Shown here one piece after another: positions 1 through 9,500 of a DNA stretch of 64,000 bases. The stretch covers positions 186,001 to 250,000 of the forward strand of contig NZ_VOBI01000009.1 in the NCBI RefSeq assembly GCF_008369325.1, written 5' to 3'. Within the stretch, counting starts at the first letter, position 1, and each line of letters begins with the position of its first letter. Below the pieces are notes generated by a model. That model had not been told where the DNA came from, searched no databases, and was given only the letters and a program-made list of their open reading frames with translations. The translations under genes were made by a program, and so were the position numbers. The DNA is from Pseudomonas sp. ANT_H12B. GTDB lineage: Bacteria; Pseudomonadota; Gammaproteobacteria; Pseudomonadales; Pseudomonadaceae.

Positions 1-1
1 C

Positions 2-1705
2 GCAGCGCTCAAGGAATCCGGGATCAACGTCAAGGCTGCCACCCTGGCGGAAAACGGCAAGGGCGGTCTGATTCGTCTGACCAAGGCTGAAGACCAGCTA
101 CCTGCCAAAGACGTTGTGCGCAAGGCATTGGGTGATGACTACGTCGTTGCACTGAACCTGGCACAAACCACCCCGCAATGGCTGCGCAGCCTGGCCGCGC
201 ACCCGATGAAGCTGGGTCTGGACTTGTCCGGTGGTGTGCACTTCCTGCTGGAAGTGGACATGGACAAAGCCCTCGACGCTCGCTTGAAAGTGTACGAAGG
301 CGATGTGAAGAGCCTGTTGCGTAAAGAGAAACTGCGCTATCGCAGCCTGCCGCAACTCAACGGTGCCATTCAGTTGGGCTTCACTGATGAAGCAGCCCGC
401 GAACAAGCCCGTGCGCTGATCCGCAAGAGCTTCAACGATTTCGATATTGTTCCGGCCGACCTCAATGGGCAACCGGTACTGCGTCTGGCGATGACCCCGG
501 CCAAGCTGGCGGAAATCCGTGAATACTCCATCAAGCAGAACTTGACCACGGTACGTAACCGCGTCAACGAGCTGGGTGTTGCCGAGCCAATCGTTCAGCG
601 TCAGGGCGCCAACCGCATCGTGGTTGAGCTGCCGGGCGTGCAGGACACCGCCGAAGCCAAGCGTATCCTCGGCAAGACGGCCAACCTTGAGTTCCGTCTG
701 GCCGCCGAGCCAGGCGCTTCGAAAGCCACTTCCGAAACCTTCGAGTTCCGTGAAGGCAATCGTCCGCCCGCACAGATCGAGCGCGGCTTGATCATCACAG
801 GCGACCAGGTGACTGACGCCAAGGCTGGCTTTGGCGAGCAAGGCACGCCGGAAGTGAACATCCGTCTGGATGGCCACGGTGGCGAGCTGATGAGTCGTGC
901 GACTCGCAGCAACGTCGGTCGCAGTATGGCTGTGATCTTTATCGAGCAGCGCCCGGTTACCTCTTACGTCAAGCAAGTGGTTAACGGCGTCGAGAAAGAA
1001 GTGCCGGTCCAGACGTTCAAGGAAGAGAAAAAGATCATCAGCCTGGCGACCATCCAGTCGCCGCTGGGTGCTCAGTTCCGCATCACAGGCCTGAACGGTC
1101 AGGGCGAGTCGTCCGAACTGGCGCTGCTGCTGCGTGCCGGTGGTCTGGCTGCACCGATGTACTTCGCTGAAGAGCGCACCATCGGCCCAAGCCTGGGTGC
1201 CGACAACATCATCAAAGGTATCGATGCATCGCTGTGGGGCATGCTGTTTGTCTCGCTGTTCATCATCGCCATCTACCGCTTCTTCGGCATCATCGCCACC
1301 GTTGCGCTGGCGGTGAACATGGTGCTGCTGCTGGCCCTGATGTCGCTGCTGGGTGCAACGCTGACCCTGCCGGGTATCGCCGGTATCGTGTTGACCATGG
1401 GTATGGCTGTCGACGCCAACGTTCTGATCTTCTCGCGGATACGTGAAGAGATCGCGGCGGGCATGACCGTACAACGGGCAATCAACGAAGGCTTCGGCCG
1501 GGCATTCACCGCGATTCTCGACGCCAACCTGACAACCTTGTTGGTCGGCGGGATTCTCTTTGCGATGGGCACCGGCCCGGTCAAAGGCTTCGCAGTGACT
1601 ATGTCCCTCGGGATCTTTACCTCGATGTTCACGGCCATCATGGTGACCCGCGCGATGGTCAACCTGATCTTCGGCGGTCGTGACTTCAAGAAGTTGTGGA
1701 TTTAA
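2..1705 (+). CDS. secD: Protein translocase subunit SecD (5' end outside window)
   Basis: SecD is the inner-membrane partner of SecF that uses the proton-motive force to complete export through SecYEG. The frame is open from base 2, so the N-terminus and first membrane segment start are cut off; 567 codons are visible. The conserved GLDLSGGVHFLLEVD motif of the first periplasmic region is present near the start, followed by the large periplasmic domain. Five hydrophobic segments fill the last ~170 residues, including the VDANVLIFSRIREE cytoplasmic loop typical of the RND-like SecD/SecF core. secF follows 9 bases downstream, as is usual. Identity is secure; only the start is missing. Confidence 0.97.
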   Translation, partial: AALKESGINVKAATLAENGKGGLIRLTKAEDQLPAKDVVRKALGDDYVVALNLAQTTPQWLRSLAAHPMKLGLDLSGGVHFLLEVDMDKALDARLKVYEGDVKSLLRKEKLRYRSLPQLNGAIQLGFTDEAAREQARALIRKSFNDFDIVPADLNGQPVLRLAMTPAKLAEIREYSIKQNLTTVRNRVNELGVAEPIVQRQGANRIVVELPGVQDTAEAKRILGKTANLEFRLAAEPGASKATSETFEFREGNRPPAQIERGLIITGDQVTDAKAGFGEQGTPEVNIRLDGHGGELMSRATRSNVGRSMAVIFIEQRPVTSYVKQVVNGVEKEVPVQTFKEEKKIISLATIQSPLGAQFRITGLNGQGESSELALLLRAGGLAAPMYFAEERTIGPSLGADNIIKGIDASLWGMLFVSLFIIAIYRFFGIIATVALAVNMVLLLALMSLLGATLTLPGIAGIVLTMGMAVDANVLIFSRIREEIAAGMTVQRAINEGFGRAFTAILDANLTTLLVGGILFAMGTGPVKGFAVTMSLGIFTSMFTAIMVTRAMVNLIFGGRDFKKLWI

Positions 1706-1714
1706 GGGGCTGCC

Positions 1715-2629
1715 ATGTTACGTACAATCAACTTCATGGGCGTTCGCAACTTTGCGTTCGGCGTCACATTGTTCCTCACGGCATTGGCATTGTTCAGTGT
1801 CGCCACCAAGGGCATGAACTGGGGCCTGGACTTCACCGGCGGTACGCTCATTGAGCTGACCTACGAGCGTCCGGCCGACGTCACCAAGGTGCGTGAGCAG
1901 CTGGTTACATCGGGTTATAACGATGCGGTCGTTCAGAGCTTCGGTGCGACTACCGATTTGCTGGTGCGTATGCCAGGTGAAGACCCGCAGCTGGGTCATC
2001 AAGTGGCAGAAGCGCTGTTGAAGGTCGGCGGCGACAACCCGGCGACGGTCAAACGCGTCGAATTCGTCGGCCCTCAGGTCGGTGAAGAACTGCGCGACCA
2101 AGGCGGCCTCGGCATGCTGATGGCGCTTGGCGGCATCCTGATCTACCTGGCTTTCCGCTTTCAGTGGAAGTTTGCGGTCGGTGCCATCGTTTCGCTGATC
2201 CACGACGTGATCGTGACCATCGGTATCCTGTCGTTCTTCCAGATCACCTTTGACCTGACGGTGTTGGCAGCGGTGCTGGCGATTATCGGTTACTCGCTCA
2301 ACGACACCATTGTGGTGTTCGACCGGGTTCGTGAGAACTTCCGCGTATTGCGCAAGGCGACCCTGATCGAGAATATCAACATCTCGACCACGCAAACCCT
2401 GTTGCGGACCATGGCGACGTCGATCTCCACCTTACTGGCGATTGCGGCCCTGTTGTTCTTCGGTGGCGATAACCTGTTCGGCTTCTCTATCGCTCTGTTT
2501 ATCGGTGTGTTGGCGGGTACCTACTCGTCGATCTACATCGCCAACGTGGTGCTGATCTGGCTGAACCTGAGCACCGAGGATCTGGTTCCTGCAGTGGCTA
2601 CCGATACGGAAGTCGACGACCGCCCATAA
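1715..2629 (+). CDS. secF: Protein translocase subunit SecF
   Basis: SecF forms the SecDF complex that pulls exported proteins across the inner membrane. The protein has 304 residues, normal for the family: an N-terminal membrane segment (about residues 13-30), the motif GLDFTGGTLIEL (about 33-44) that mirrors SecD, a short periplasmic domain, then five hydrophobic segments with the SLNDTIVVFDRVREN loop. The ATG is preceded by AAGGGGCTGCC, and the gene sits 9 bases after secD, so the two are cotranscribed. A strong terminator follows. Confidence 0.97.
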   Translation: MLRTINFMGVRNFAFGVTLFLTALALFSVATKGMNWGLDFTGGTLIELTYERPADVTKVREQLVTSGYNDAVVQSFGATTDLLVRMPGEDPQLGHQVAEALLKVGGDNPATVKRVEFVGPQVGEELRDQGGLGMLMALGGILIYLAFRFQWKFAVGAIVSLIHDVIVTIGILSFFQITFDLTVLAAVLAIIGYSLNDTIVVFDRVRENFRVLRKATLIENINISTTQTLLRTMATSISTLLAIAALLFFGGDNLFGFSIALFIGVLAGTYSSIYIANVVLIWLNLSTEDLVPAVATDTEVDDRP

Positions 2630-2656
2630 CGGCTATCGTTTTCCAGCTGTCAGCCG

Positions 2657-2690
2657 AAAAGGCGCGAGTATTGAACTCGCGCCTTTTTTT
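2657..2690 (+). terminator. Rho-independent terminator of secDF
   Basis: A 13-bp stem (AAAAGGCGCGAGT paired with ACTCGCGCCTTTT) with a short loop ends in a run of seven T. It lies 28 bases after the secF stop and closes the sec operon. Confidence 0.9.
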
Positions 2691-2749
2691 ATGCTCCAAG
2701 GCTGGGAGAAGCGCGGGCATGTCCCGCATGTGATGGTCAGGAGGTTCAT

Positions 2750-3298
2750 GTGAACAAGTCGATGCTGGTTGGTGCAGTATTGGGTGCTGTTGGTGTAACT
2801 GCTGGGGGTGCTGTTGCCACCTACAAGCTGGTTAATAGCGGCCCTGAGTATGCGCAAGTTCTAGCCGTTGAACCGGTCAAGACACAAATCAAGACGCCAC
2901 GTGAAGTGTGCAAGGACGTAGCAGTAACCCGGCAGGCGCCGGTCAAAGATCAACACCAGATCGCCGGTACGGTGGTGGGTGCGCTGGCAGGCGGTCTGCT
3001 GGGTAACCAGATCGGCGGCGGCACCGGCAAGAAGATCGCCACGGTCGCGGGCGCTGTCGGTGGGGGTTATGCCGGCAACAAGGTTCAGGAGGGCATGCAG
3101 GAGCGTGATACCTACACCACGACCCAAACCCGTTGTAATACGGTGAATGACATCAGTGACAAGGTTGTGGGTTACGACGTGCGTTATTCACTGGATGGCA
3201 AGGAAGGTAAAGTGCGGATGGATCGCGATCCGGGCAACCAGATTCCGGTCGACAAGGAAGGCAAGCTTGTACTGTCACAGAACGAGCCGGCTCAGTAA
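2750..3298 (+). CDS. Glycine-zipper 2TM domain envelope protein (SlyB/YmgG-like)
   Basis: A 182-residue envelope protein of unknown exact role. It begins with an uncleaved-looking hydrophobic segment (about residues 5-25); there is no lipobox Cys, so it is not an obvious lipoprotein. Residues about 70-112 form a glycine zipper 2TM domain (repeated GxxxG pattern, GALAGGLLGNQIGGGTGKK), the family fold found in SlyB-type outer-membrane stress proteins. The C-terminal third is polar and probably periplasmic, with two Cys (about 54 and 128). The GTG start has a good AGGAGG site 5 bases upstream. It stands alone between two terminators. In Pseudomonas it commonly sits next to secDF and suhB. Confidence 0.85.
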   Translation: MNKSMLVGAVLGAVGVTAGGAVATYKLVNSGPEYAQVLAVEPVKTQIKTPREVCKDVAVTRQAPVKDQHQIAGTVVGALAGGLLGNQIGGGTGKKIATVAGAVGGGYAGNKVQEGMQERDTYTTTQTRCNTVNDISDKVVGYDVRYSLDGKEGKVRMDRDPGNQIPVDKEGKLVLSQNEPAQ

Positions 3299-3323
3299 AT
3301 AGCTGAAATTCAGAGTCAAAAAG

Positions 3324-3348
3324 AAGCACCCTGCGAGGTGCTTTTTTT
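3324..3348 (+). terminator. Terminator of the glycine-zipper gene
   Basis: AGCACC pairs with GGTGCT around a six-base loop and is followed by seven T, 25 bases after the stop codon. Confidence 0.85.
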
Positions 3349-3383
3349 GTGCCCGGAATGCTGATTTGAAGCCAAACATAAGA

Positions 3384-3480
3384 CCCTGTGGGAACGGGCT
3401 TGCCCGCGATAGCGGTGTGTCAGTCGGCGACTATGGTGCAGGTTATGCCGTCATCGCGGGCAAGCCCGCTCCCACAGGGA
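3384..3480. repeat. REP pair (inverted)
   Basis: Two copies of the Pseudomonas REP unit (CTGTGGGAACGGGCTTGC and, inverted, GCAAGCCCGCTCCCACAG) face each other across about 55 bases. It lies between two convergent genes and codes for nothing visible. Confidence 0.9.
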
Positions 3481-3513
3481 TCTGCGGTGTTCTTCGGGTG
3501 GAATTCCAGGCAT

Positions 3514-3542
3514 AAAAAAAGCACCCCAAGGGTGCTTTTTTT
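3514..3542 (-). terminator. Terminator of suhB (bidirectional)
   Basis: Seven A, GCACC, a short loop, GGTGC and seven T form a symmetric hairpin 12 bases beyond the suhB stop. It can act on both strands. Confidence 0.88.
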
Positions 3543-3554
3543 GTGGCCGGGCGC

Positions 3555-4370
3555 TTAACGCTTCAGCGAGGGCGGCAGGTGCGGCTGGATGGCCGTCAGT
3601 ACTGCTTTGAAGCATTTGGTGTTGCCGGCAACGACGTGGCCTTTCTCAAGGAAGTCGTGGCCGCCGGTGAAGTCGCTCACCAAGCCGCCAGCTTCCTGGA
3701 TCAGCAGGGCGCCCGCAGCCATGTCCCACTCGGACAGGCCCGACTCCCAGAAGGCGTCGAAACGGCCGGCTGCTACGTAAGCCAGGTCCAGGCTCGCCGA
3801 GCCAGCGCGGCGGATGCCGGCGGTCTGGCCAACCAGGGCGCGGAACATGCCCAGGTAGTTGTCGAGGTTGTCCATTTGGTCATCGCGGAACGGGAAGCCG
3901 GTACCCAGCAGGGCGCCGTCCAGACTGGTGCGGCCGCTGACGCGCAGACGACGACCGTTCAGTTGAGCGCCGCGACCACGGCTGGCGGTGAATTCTTCCT
4001 GGCGAACCGGGTCCAGAACCACAGCGTGTTCCAGGCGACCGCGGTATTTGCAGGCGATGCTGACAGCGAAGTGAGGAATGCCGCGCAGGAAGTTGGTGGT
4101 GCCGTCCAGCGGATCGATGATCCACAGGTACTCTTCGCCTTCGCCGCTACCCGGGTGCATGCCGGTTTCTTCACCGAGAATGCCGTGGGTAGGGTAGGCC
4201 TTGCGAAGCGCGTCGATGATCTTCTGCTCGGCGGCGCGATCCACCTCGGATACGTAATCCTTGGCGTCTTTTTCGTCGACCTTGATGGTATCCAGGCGCT
4301 CGATGGAGCGGAAGATCAATTCACTGGCGCTGCGGGCGGCGCGCAGCGCGATATTCAGCATGGGCTGCAT
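3555..4370 (-). CDS. suhB: Inositol-1-monophosphatase family protein SuhB
   Basis: SuhB hydrolyses myo-inositol 1-phosphate in vitro, and in gamma-proteobacteria it also acts with Nus factors in rRNA antitermination; in Pseudomonas it is a known virulence regulator. The 271-residue protein has the metal and substrate motifs of the family: GEETG (about 68-72), IDPLDGTTNF (about 85-94) and WDMAAGALLIQEAGG near residue 217. Divergent from trmJ with a 146-base shared control region. The length fits the family. Confidence 0.95.
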   Translation of the reverse strand: MQPMLNIALRAARSASELIFRSIERLDTIKVDEKDAKDYVSEVDRAAEQKIIDALRKAYPTHGILGEETGMHPGSGEGEEYLWIIDPLDGTTNFLRGIPHFAVSIACKYRGRLEHAVVLDPVRQEEFTASRGRGAQLNGRRLRVSGRTSLDGALLGTGFPFRDDQMDNLDNYLGMFRALVGQTAGIRRAGSASLDLAYVAAGRFDAFWESGLSEWDMAAGALLIQEAGGLVSDFTGGHDFLEKGHVVAGNTKCFKAVLTAIQPHLPPSLKR

Positions 4371-4406
4371 GGATGTGTCACCTAAGGTTGTTAAAGAAAG
4401 CCGGGC

Positions 4407-4434
4407 ATTCTATCAGAAAGTTTCTACAGGTGAA
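4407..4434 (-). promoter_or_regulatory. Predicted sigma-70 promoter of suhB
   Basis: Reading the minus strand, TTCACC and TAGAAT are separated by 16 bases and lie 37 bases upstream of the suhB ATG. The -10 fits well and the -35 partly; this is a visual prediction. Confidence 0.42.
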
Positions 4435-4516
4435 GGTCGGTGTTCGCTTTCATAGCTTAACGGTAGGTTGAGCTGTAAGATTCTGCTCCCCATTAAAGTG
4501 TTCGAGAGCGCCTCCC

Positions 4517-5287
4517 TTGCTGCAAAACATTCGTGTCGTCCTGGTCAATACCAGCCACCCCGGGAATATCGGCGGTGCTGCGCGTGCCATGAAGAACATG
4601 GGCCTGTCGCGGCTGGTGCTGGTCGAACCGCGGCTGTTCCCGCACCACGAGGCCGATGCTCGTGCCTCCGGCGCCGGTGACATCCTTGAAAACGCGCAAG
4701 TCGTCGCCACCTTGGAAGATGCCTTGGTCGGCTGCAATCTGGTGCTCGGCACCAGCGCCCGTGACCGTCGCATTCCCTGGCCGTTGCTCGATCCCCGCGA
4801 ATGCGGTGTGAAAGTGGTCGAGGAAGCAACGCAGGGCGCCGAGATCGCATTAGTGTTCGGTCGTGAAGATTCCGGCCTGACCAATGAAGAGCTGCAGCGA
4901 TGTCATTATCACGTGCACATCCCATCAGACCCTGAGTTCAGTTCGCTGAACCTTGGGGCCGCGGTGCAGGTGTTGAGTTATGAAGTGCGCATGTCCTGGC
5001 TCGCGGCCCAAGGCCAGCCGAGCAAGGTCGAGAAGGATGAAGTGGCGTCCACCAAAAGTGGTGAGCTGGCGACCATGGATGAACTGGAGCGATTCTATGA
5101 GCACCTGGAGCAAACTCTGGTGGCCATTGAGTTCCTCGATCCGGAAAAACCACGGCACTTGATGGCGCGCCTGCGTCGGTTGTACGGACGAAGCTCGGTC
5201 AGCCGGGCGGAAATGAATATATTGCGTGGCATCCTCACGGAAACCCAGAAAGCGGCCCGTGGCGAGCTTCTTAAGCGGAAGGATTAA
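4517..5287 (+). CDS. trmJ: tRNA (cytidine/uridine-32-2'-O-)-methyltransferase TrmJ
   Basis: TrmJ methylates the 2'-O of C32/U32 in tRNA using S-adenosylmethionine. The 256-residue protein shows the SPOUT knot motifs: [20 protein letters not shown] at about residues 11-30, [15 protein letters not shown] near 114, and [17 protein letters not shown] near 135. The start is a TTG; it gives the canonical [12 protein letters not shown]-terminus, and no better start exists. The C-terminal ~90 residues are the helical tail typical of TrmJ. The stop overlaps the cysE start (TAATG), indicating translational coupling. Confidence 0.94.
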   Translation: MLQNIRVVLVNTSHPGNIGGAARAMKNMGLSRLVLVEPRLFPHHEADARASGAGDILENAQVVATLEDALVGCNLVLGTSARDRRIPWPLLDPRECGVKVVEEATQGAEIALVFGREDSGLTNEELQRCHYHVHIPSDPEFSSLNLGAAVQVLSYEVRMSWLAAQGQPSKVEKDEVASTKSGELATMDELERFYEHLEQTLVAIEFLDPEKPRHLMARLRRLYGRSSVSRAEMNILRGILTETQKAARGELLKRKD

Positions 5288-6066
5288 TGATGTTTGAGCG
5301 TTTGCGTGAAGATATCCAGAGTGTTTTCCATCGTGACCCGGCGGCGCGTAACGCTTTTGAAGTTCTGACGTGCTACCCGGGCATGCACGCCATCTGGATC
5401 CATCGTCTGTCGTCGGCCCTGTGGGGCATGGGCTGGAAGTGGCTGGCGCGTCTGGTGTCGAACTTCGGTCGCTGGTTGACTGGAATCGAGATTCATCCGG
5501 GCGCCAAGGTCGGTCGTCGCTTCTTTATTGACCATGGCATGGGCATCGTCATCGGTGAAACCGCCGAGATCGGCAATGACGTCACCCTTTATCAGGGCGT
5601 GACGCTGGGTGGCACCAGTTGGAACAAGGGCAAGCGTCACCCGACTCTGGAAGACGGGGTCGTGGTAGGGGCGGGCGCCAAGGTGCTGGGCCCGTTCACT
5701 GTCGGTGCCGGTGCCAAGGTCGGCTCCAATGCCGTGGTGACCAAGGCGGTTCCGGCCGGGGCGACGGTGGTCGGGATTCCGGGGCGGATCATCGTCAAGT
5801 CCGATGATGAGCAAGATGCCAAGCGCAAGGCCATGGCCGAGAAGATCGGCTTCGATGCCTACGGGGTCGGTGAAGACATGCCTGATCCGGTGGCTCGCGC
5901 GATTGGTCAGTTGCTGGATCACCTGCAGGCGGTCGACGGCCGTCTGGAAGGGATGTGCGGTGCGTTGAAGGATCTGGGGAGCAACTACAGTGCCAAGGAT
6001 CTGCCTGAGCTGCGCGAAGAAGATTTTGCCTGTGTGAAGGACAAGGATCAGAGTCAGGCCAGTTAA
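5287..6066 (+). CDS. cysE: Serine O-acetyltransferase CysE
   Basis: CysE makes O-acetylserine from serine and acetyl-CoA, the first step of cysteine synthesis. The 259 residues comprise an N-terminal helical region and a left-handed beta-helix of hexapeptide repeats (about 65-170), with the [21 protein letters not shown] block and [10 protein letters not shown] loop that carry the active site. The tail after residue 180 is longer than in short bacterial CysE but normal for Pseudomonas. Coupled to trmJ by a one-base overlap. Its position directly before the isc operon fits a link between cysteine supply and Fe-S assembly, although a REP pair and a separate promoter intervene. Confidence 0.95.
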   Translation: MMFERLREDIQSVFHRDPAARNAFEVLTCYPGMHAIWIHRLSSALWGMGWKWLARLVSNFGRWLTGIEIHPGAKVGRRFFIDHGMGIVIGETAEIGNDVTLYQGVTLGGTSWNKGKRHPTLEDGVVVGAGAKVLGPFTVGAGAKVGSNAVVTKAVPAGATVVGIPGRIIVKSDDEQDAKRKAMAEKIGFDAYGVGEDMPDPVARAIGQLLDHLQAVDGRLEGMCGALKDLGSNYSAKDLPELREEDFACVKDKDQSQAS

Positions 6067-6078
6067 GCCGAGATGGCT

Positions 6079-6178
6079 TCATCGCGGGCAAGCCCGCTCC
6101 CACGAGGTCTCTGGTGAAACACAGATGGTGGTGTGAACACCGAAAGTCCCTGTGGGAGCGGGCTTGCTCGCGATGAAC
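6079..6178. repeat. REP pair (inverted)
   Basis: TCGCGGGCAAGCCCGCTCCC and its inverse TGTGGGAGCGGGCTTGCTCG are separated by about 50 bases downstream of cysE. It may serve as the 3' end of the cysE message. Confidence 0.88.
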
Positions 6179-6269
6179 GATAACGCGCAATTGCTGGCTG
6201 TACGCCGCCAGCCTTTGCTATGATGCGCGCGCTCTTTTGCGGCTAATCCTGACTAAAGCACTAGGTCTT

Positions 6270-6302
6270 ATAGTTGACTTAAATACTCGGGAATTGCATA
6301 CT
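6270..6302 (+). promoter_or_regulatory. iscR promoter with type 1 IscR site
   Basis: TTGACT (6274-6279) and CATACT (6297-6302) are 17 bases apart. Across this spacer lies ATAGTTGACTTAAATACTCG, followed by GGAAT (6270-6294), which resembles the type 1 site bound by [2Fe-2S]-IscR in E. coli. This places the operon under negative feedback by its own product. Recognised by eye; the E. coli consensus is established, its use here is inferred. Confidence 0.7.
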
Positions 6303-6333
6303 CGCCCCATTCTGAACTCCGTGGTAATTGTCC

Positions 6334-6825
6334 ATGCGACTGACTACAAAAGGCCGATACGCCGTGACCGCCATGCTTGACCTGGCGTTGCATGCGCAAC
6401 ACGGGCCGGTGTCCCTGGCCGATATCTCCGAGCGCCAAGGCATCTCCCTGTCCTACCTCGAACAGCTTTTTGCCAAATTGCGCCGCAGCAATCTGGTCTC
6501 CAGTGTTCGTGGCCCGGGCGGTGGCTACCAACTGTCCCGCGACATGCAGGGCATCCAGGTCGCCCAGGTGATCGATGCGGTGAACGAATCAGTCGATGCG
6601 ACCAAATGCCAGGGCCAGGGTGATTGCCATCAAGGCGACACCTGCCTGACCCACCACTTGTGGTGCGATCTGAGCCTGCAGATTCACGAGTTTCTGAGCG
6701 GTATCAGCTTGGCTGACCTTGTCACTCGCCGTGAGGTACAAGAAGTAGCCCAGCGTCAGGATCAGCGTCGTTACAACAGCAAGACGCCGCGCCTGGACAA
6801 GATTGAAGCGTCCGCCGTCGAATGA
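6334..6825 (+). CDS. iscR: Fe-S cluster assembly transcriptional regulator IscR
   Basis: IscR is an Rrf2-family winged-helix repressor that senses Fe-S status through a [2Fe-2S] cluster. The ATG giving [20 protein letters not shown] is the family start; an in-frame TTG two codons upstream is unlikely. The DNA-binding helices fill residues 1-65. The cluster ligands are all present: Cys92, Cys98, Cys104 and His107. The 163-residue length is normal, and the extra charged tail is variable in the family. First gene of the isc operon, 51 bases before iscS. Confidence 0.96.
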   Translation: MRLTTKGRYAVTAMLDLALHAQHGPVSLADISERQGISLSYLEQLFAKLRRSNLVSSVRGPGGGYQLSRDMQGIQVAQVIDAVNESVDATKCQGQGDCHQGDTCLTHHLWCDLSLQIHEFLSGISLADLVTRREVQEVAQRQDQRRYNSKTPRLDKIEASAVE

Positions 6826-6876
6826 CAGCCGAAGAGCTAAGCGGCACGCCAGCCAGCCTGATTTAGGAGATAGTCC

Positions 6877-8091
6877 ATGAAATTGCCGATTTACCTTGAT
6901 TACTCTGCGACCACCCCGGTTGATCCGCGTGTCGCGCAAAAGATGAGTGAATGCCTGCTGGTCGACGGAAACTTCGGTAACCCGGCGTCCCGTTCCCATG
7001 TGTTCGGCTGGAAAGCTGAAGAGTCTGTCGAAAACGCCCGTCGTCAGGTCGCTGACCTGGTCAACGCCGACCCGCGTGAAATCGTCTGGACGTCCGGTGC
7101 CACCGAGTCCGACAACCTGGCAATCAAGGGTGCGGCGCATTTCTATGCCACCAAAGGCAAACACCTGATCACCACCAAGATTGAGCACAAGGCTGTCCTC
7201 GACACCATGCGCCAGCTGGAGCGTGAAGGTTTCGAAGTGACCTACCTCGAGCCTCAGACTGATGGTCTGGTAACCCCGGCCATGATCGAAGCTGCACTGC
7301 GTGACGACACCATCCTGGTTTCGGTCATGCACGTGAACAACGAAATCGGCACCATCAACGACATCGAAGCCATCGGCGAACTGACCCGCTCCAAGGGCAT
7401 TCTGTTCCACGTTGACGCGGCTCAGTCCACCGGCAAAGTCGAAATCGACCTGTCGAAGCTGAAAGTCGACATGATGTCGTTCTCTGCCCACAAAACCTAC
7501 GGCCCTAAAGGCATCGGCGCGCTGTACGTCAGCCGCAAGCCGCGTGTTCGCATCGAAGCGACCATGCACGGCGGCGGTCACGAGCGTGGCATGCGTTCCG
7601 GCACCCTGGCGACCCACCAGATCGTCGGCATGGGTGAAGCGTTCCGTGTAGCCAAAGAAGATATGGTTGCCGAGAACGTCCGTATCAAAGCCCTGAGCGA
7701 CCGCTTCTTCAAGCAGGTCGAAGGCCTGGAAGAGCTGTACATCAACGGCAGCATGACCGCCCGCGTACCGCACAACCTGAACCTGAGCTTCAACTACGTT
7801 GAAGGCGAGTCGCTGATCATGGCGCTCAAGGATCTGGCGGTTTCGTCCGGTTCGGCCTGCACCTCGGCTTCGCTGGAGCCTTCGTACGTGCTGCGCGCCC
7901 TGGGCCGCAACGACGAGCTGGCACACAGCTCGATTCGCTTCACCTTCGGTCGCTTCACTACCGAAGAAGAAATCGACTACGCCGCGCAGAAAGTCTGCGA
8001 GGCCGTTACCAAGCTGCGCACTCTGTCGCCGCTGTGGGATATGTACAAAGACGGTGTCGACATTTCGAAGATCGAGTGGGCGGCACACTGA
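6877..8091 (+). CDS. iscS: Cysteine desulfurase IscS
   Basis: IscS is a PLP enzyme that removes sulfur from cysteine and passes it as a persulfide to IscU, and also to tRNA thiolation partners. The 404-residue protein has the PLP lysine in [12 protein letters not shown] (about 202-213), the persulfide Cys in [21 protein letters not shown] (about 328), and the N-terminal [17 protein letters not shown]-type ribosome site precedes the ATG. It is followed by an 83-base gap holding a large hairpin before iscU. Confidence 0.97.
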   Translation: MKLPIYLDYSATTPVDPRVAQKMSECLLVDGNFGNPASRSHVFGWKAEESVENARRQVADLVNADPREIVWTSGATESDNLAIKGAAHFYATKGKHLITTKIEHKAVLDTMRQLEREGFEVTYLEPQTDGLVTPAMIEAALRDDTILVSVMHVNNEIGTINDIEAIGELTRSKGILFHVDAAQSTGKVEIDLSKLKVDMMSFSAHKTYGPKGIGALYVSRKPRVRIEATMHGGGHERGMRSGTLATHQIVGMGEAFRVAKEDMVAENVRIKALSDRFFKQVEGLEELYINGSMTARVPHNLNLSFNYVEGESLIMALKDLAVSSGSACTSASLEPSYVLRALGRNDELAHSSIRFTFGRFTTEEEIDYAAQKVCEAVTKLRTLSPLWDMYKDGVDISKIEWAAH

Positions 8092-8096
8092 TTTCA

Positions 8097-8149
8097 AGTC
8101 GCCGCAAACCAGCCCTGCAAACCCAGGTTTCAGGGCTTCAAGAGCGACT
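8097..8149 (+). promoter_or_regulatory. Intercistronic hairpin between iscS and iscU
   Basis: A nested structure: outer AGTCGC (8097-8102) pairs with GCGACT (8144-8149), and an inner stem AGCCCTG plus AAACC (8111-8123) pairs with GGTTT plus CAGGGCT (8126-8137). It has no T-run, so it is not a simple terminator. It probably affects message stability or the iscS:iscU ratio. The pairing is seen in the sequence; the role is inferred. Confidence 0.55.
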
Positions 8150-8174
8150 CTCTGATGAGTGAGGATTAAGAATC

Positions 8175-8561
8175 ATGGCTTACAGCGAAAAGGTCATCGA
8201 CCACTACGAAAACCCGCGTAACGTCGGCAAGATGGACGCGGAAGACCCTGATGTCGGCACCGGCATGGTCGGCGCTCCAGCATGCGGCGACGTGATGCGT
8301 CTGCAGATCAAGGTTAACGAGCAAGGCATCATCGAAGACGCCAAGTTCAAGACCTATGGTTGCGGTTCGGCTATCGCCTCCAGCTCCCTGGCGACCGAGT
8401 GGATGAAAGGCAAGACTCTGGATGAAGCAGAGACCATCAAAAACACTCAGCTGGCCGAAGAACTGGCCCTGCCGCCAGTAAAAATTCACTGCTCCGTACT
8501 TGCTGAAGACGCTATCAAAGCGGCCGTTCGCGACTACAAGCAGAAGAAAGGCTTGATCTGA
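8175..8561 (+). CDS. iscU: Fe-S cluster assembly scaffold IscU
   Basis: IscU is the scaffold on which [2Fe-2S] and [4Fe-4S] clusters are built. The 128-residue protein carries the three conserved cysteines in [12 protein letters not shown] (about 37), [14 protein letters not shown] (about 63) and [11 protein letters not shown] (about 106), plus the LPPVK motif recognised by HscA. The length matches E. coli IscU. A GTGAGGATTAAG ribosome site lies upstream. Confidence 0.97.
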   Translation: MAYSEKVIDHYENPRNVGKMDAEDPDVGTGMVGAPACGDVMRLQIKVNEQGIIEDAKFKTYGCGSAIASSSLATEWMKGKTLDEAETIKNTQLAEELALPPVKIHCSVLAEDAIKAAVRDYKQKKGLI

Positions 8562-8595
8562 CTTTCAAGATTTGGCGACGAGTAAGGAGTCACCG

Positions 8596-8919
8596 ATGGC
8601 TATCAGCATGACAGAAGCGGCTGCTCAACACGTGCGACGCTCCCTCGACGGGCGCGGCAAAGGTGAAGGGATTCGTCTGGGTGTTCGCACCACAGGCTGT
8701 TCCGGCCTTGCCTACGTGCTGGAGTTTGTCGACGAGGTGGTTGCAGAGGATCAGGTGTTCGAAAGTCACGGCGAGAAAGTGATCATCGACCCGAAAAGCC
8801 TGGCCTACCTGGACGGCACCGAACTCGATTTCGTCAAGGAAGGGTTGAACGAAGGCTTCAAGTTCAACAACCCCAACGTGCGCGGTGAATGTGGCTGCGG
8901 CGAAAGCTTCAACATCTGA
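8596..8919 (+). CDS. iscA: A-type Fe-S carrier IscA
   Basis: IscA accepts clusters from the scaffold and passes them to apoproteins. The chosen ATG yields [17 protein letters not shown] and 107 residues, the family length, with AAGGAG 6 bases upstream; a longer frame starting at a TTG at 8572 is rejected. The three ligand cysteines are present: one in [13 protein letters not shown] (about residue 35) and two in the C-terminal ECGCGESF (about 99 and 101). Confidence 0.96.
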   Translation: MAISMTEAAAQHVRRSLDGRGKGEGIRLGVRTTGCSGLAYVLEFVDEVVAEDQVFESHGEKVIIDPKSLAYLDGTELDFVKEGLNEGFKFNNPNVRGECGCGESFNI

Positions 8920-8927
8920 GGCTGCTC

Positions 8928-9449
8928 GTGGGTACTCCTTGTCATTTCGCTTTATTTGAGCTGAAACCGAGCTTCCGTCTGGATCTCGATCAGTTGGCCA
9001 CGCGCTATCGTGAGTTGGCGCGCGGTGTTCATCCGGACCGCTTTGCAGACGCTTCCGAGCGCGAGCAGCGGCTGGCGCTAGAGCAATCCGCGAGCCTCAA
9101 CGAGGCCTACCAGACGCTCAAAAATCCCCCAAAGCGCGCGCGTTACTTGCTCGCCATGGGCGGTCGCGAGTTGCCGCTGGAGGTCACGGTGCATGATCCG
9201 GAGTTTCTTCTGCAGCAGATGGAGCTGCGTGAAGAGCTCGAAGACCTGCAAGACAGCGCCGACCTGGCGGGTGTTGCAGTGTTCAAGCGTCGCCTGAAGA
9301 CCGCTCAGGATGAACTGAACGAAAGCTTCGCAGCCTGTTGGGATGATGCGGCGCAACGTGAACAGGCCGAACGCCTGATGCGGCGCATGCAGTTCCTCGA
9401 CAAGCTCACCTACGAAGTGCGCCAGTTAGAAGAGCGCCTCGACGATTAA
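8928..9449 (+). CDS. hscB: Co-chaperone HscB
   Basis: HscB is the J-domain partner that brings IscU to HscA and stimulates its ATPase. The GTG start gives [12 protein letters not shown] and 173 residues; upstream starts would overlap iscA and are not supported. The J-domain with its HPD motif (GVHPDRF, about residues 32-38) occupies the N-terminal half, and the three-helix IscU-binding domain the C-terminal half. It starts 8 bases after iscA, as usual in isc operons. Confidence 0.95.
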   Translation: MGTPCHFALFELKPSFRLDLDQLATRYRELARGVHPDRFADASEREQRLALEQSASLNEAYQTLKNPPKRARYLLAMGGRELPLEVTVHDPEFLLQQMELREELEDLQDSADLAGVAVFKRRLKTAQDELNESFAACWDDAAQREQAERLMRRMQFLDKLTYEVRQLEERLDD

Positions 9450-9500
9450 CCCAGTGCCGCTCCGGTCGCACGCCTGATATACAGATAAGTCCTGATAACG

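Noticed and set aside
3384..3480. Possible CRISPR-like repeat unit
   Set aside because: Only two inverted copies with one spacer are present, and the same unit is scattered singly or in pairs over the window, as for REP elements. No cas genes are present.
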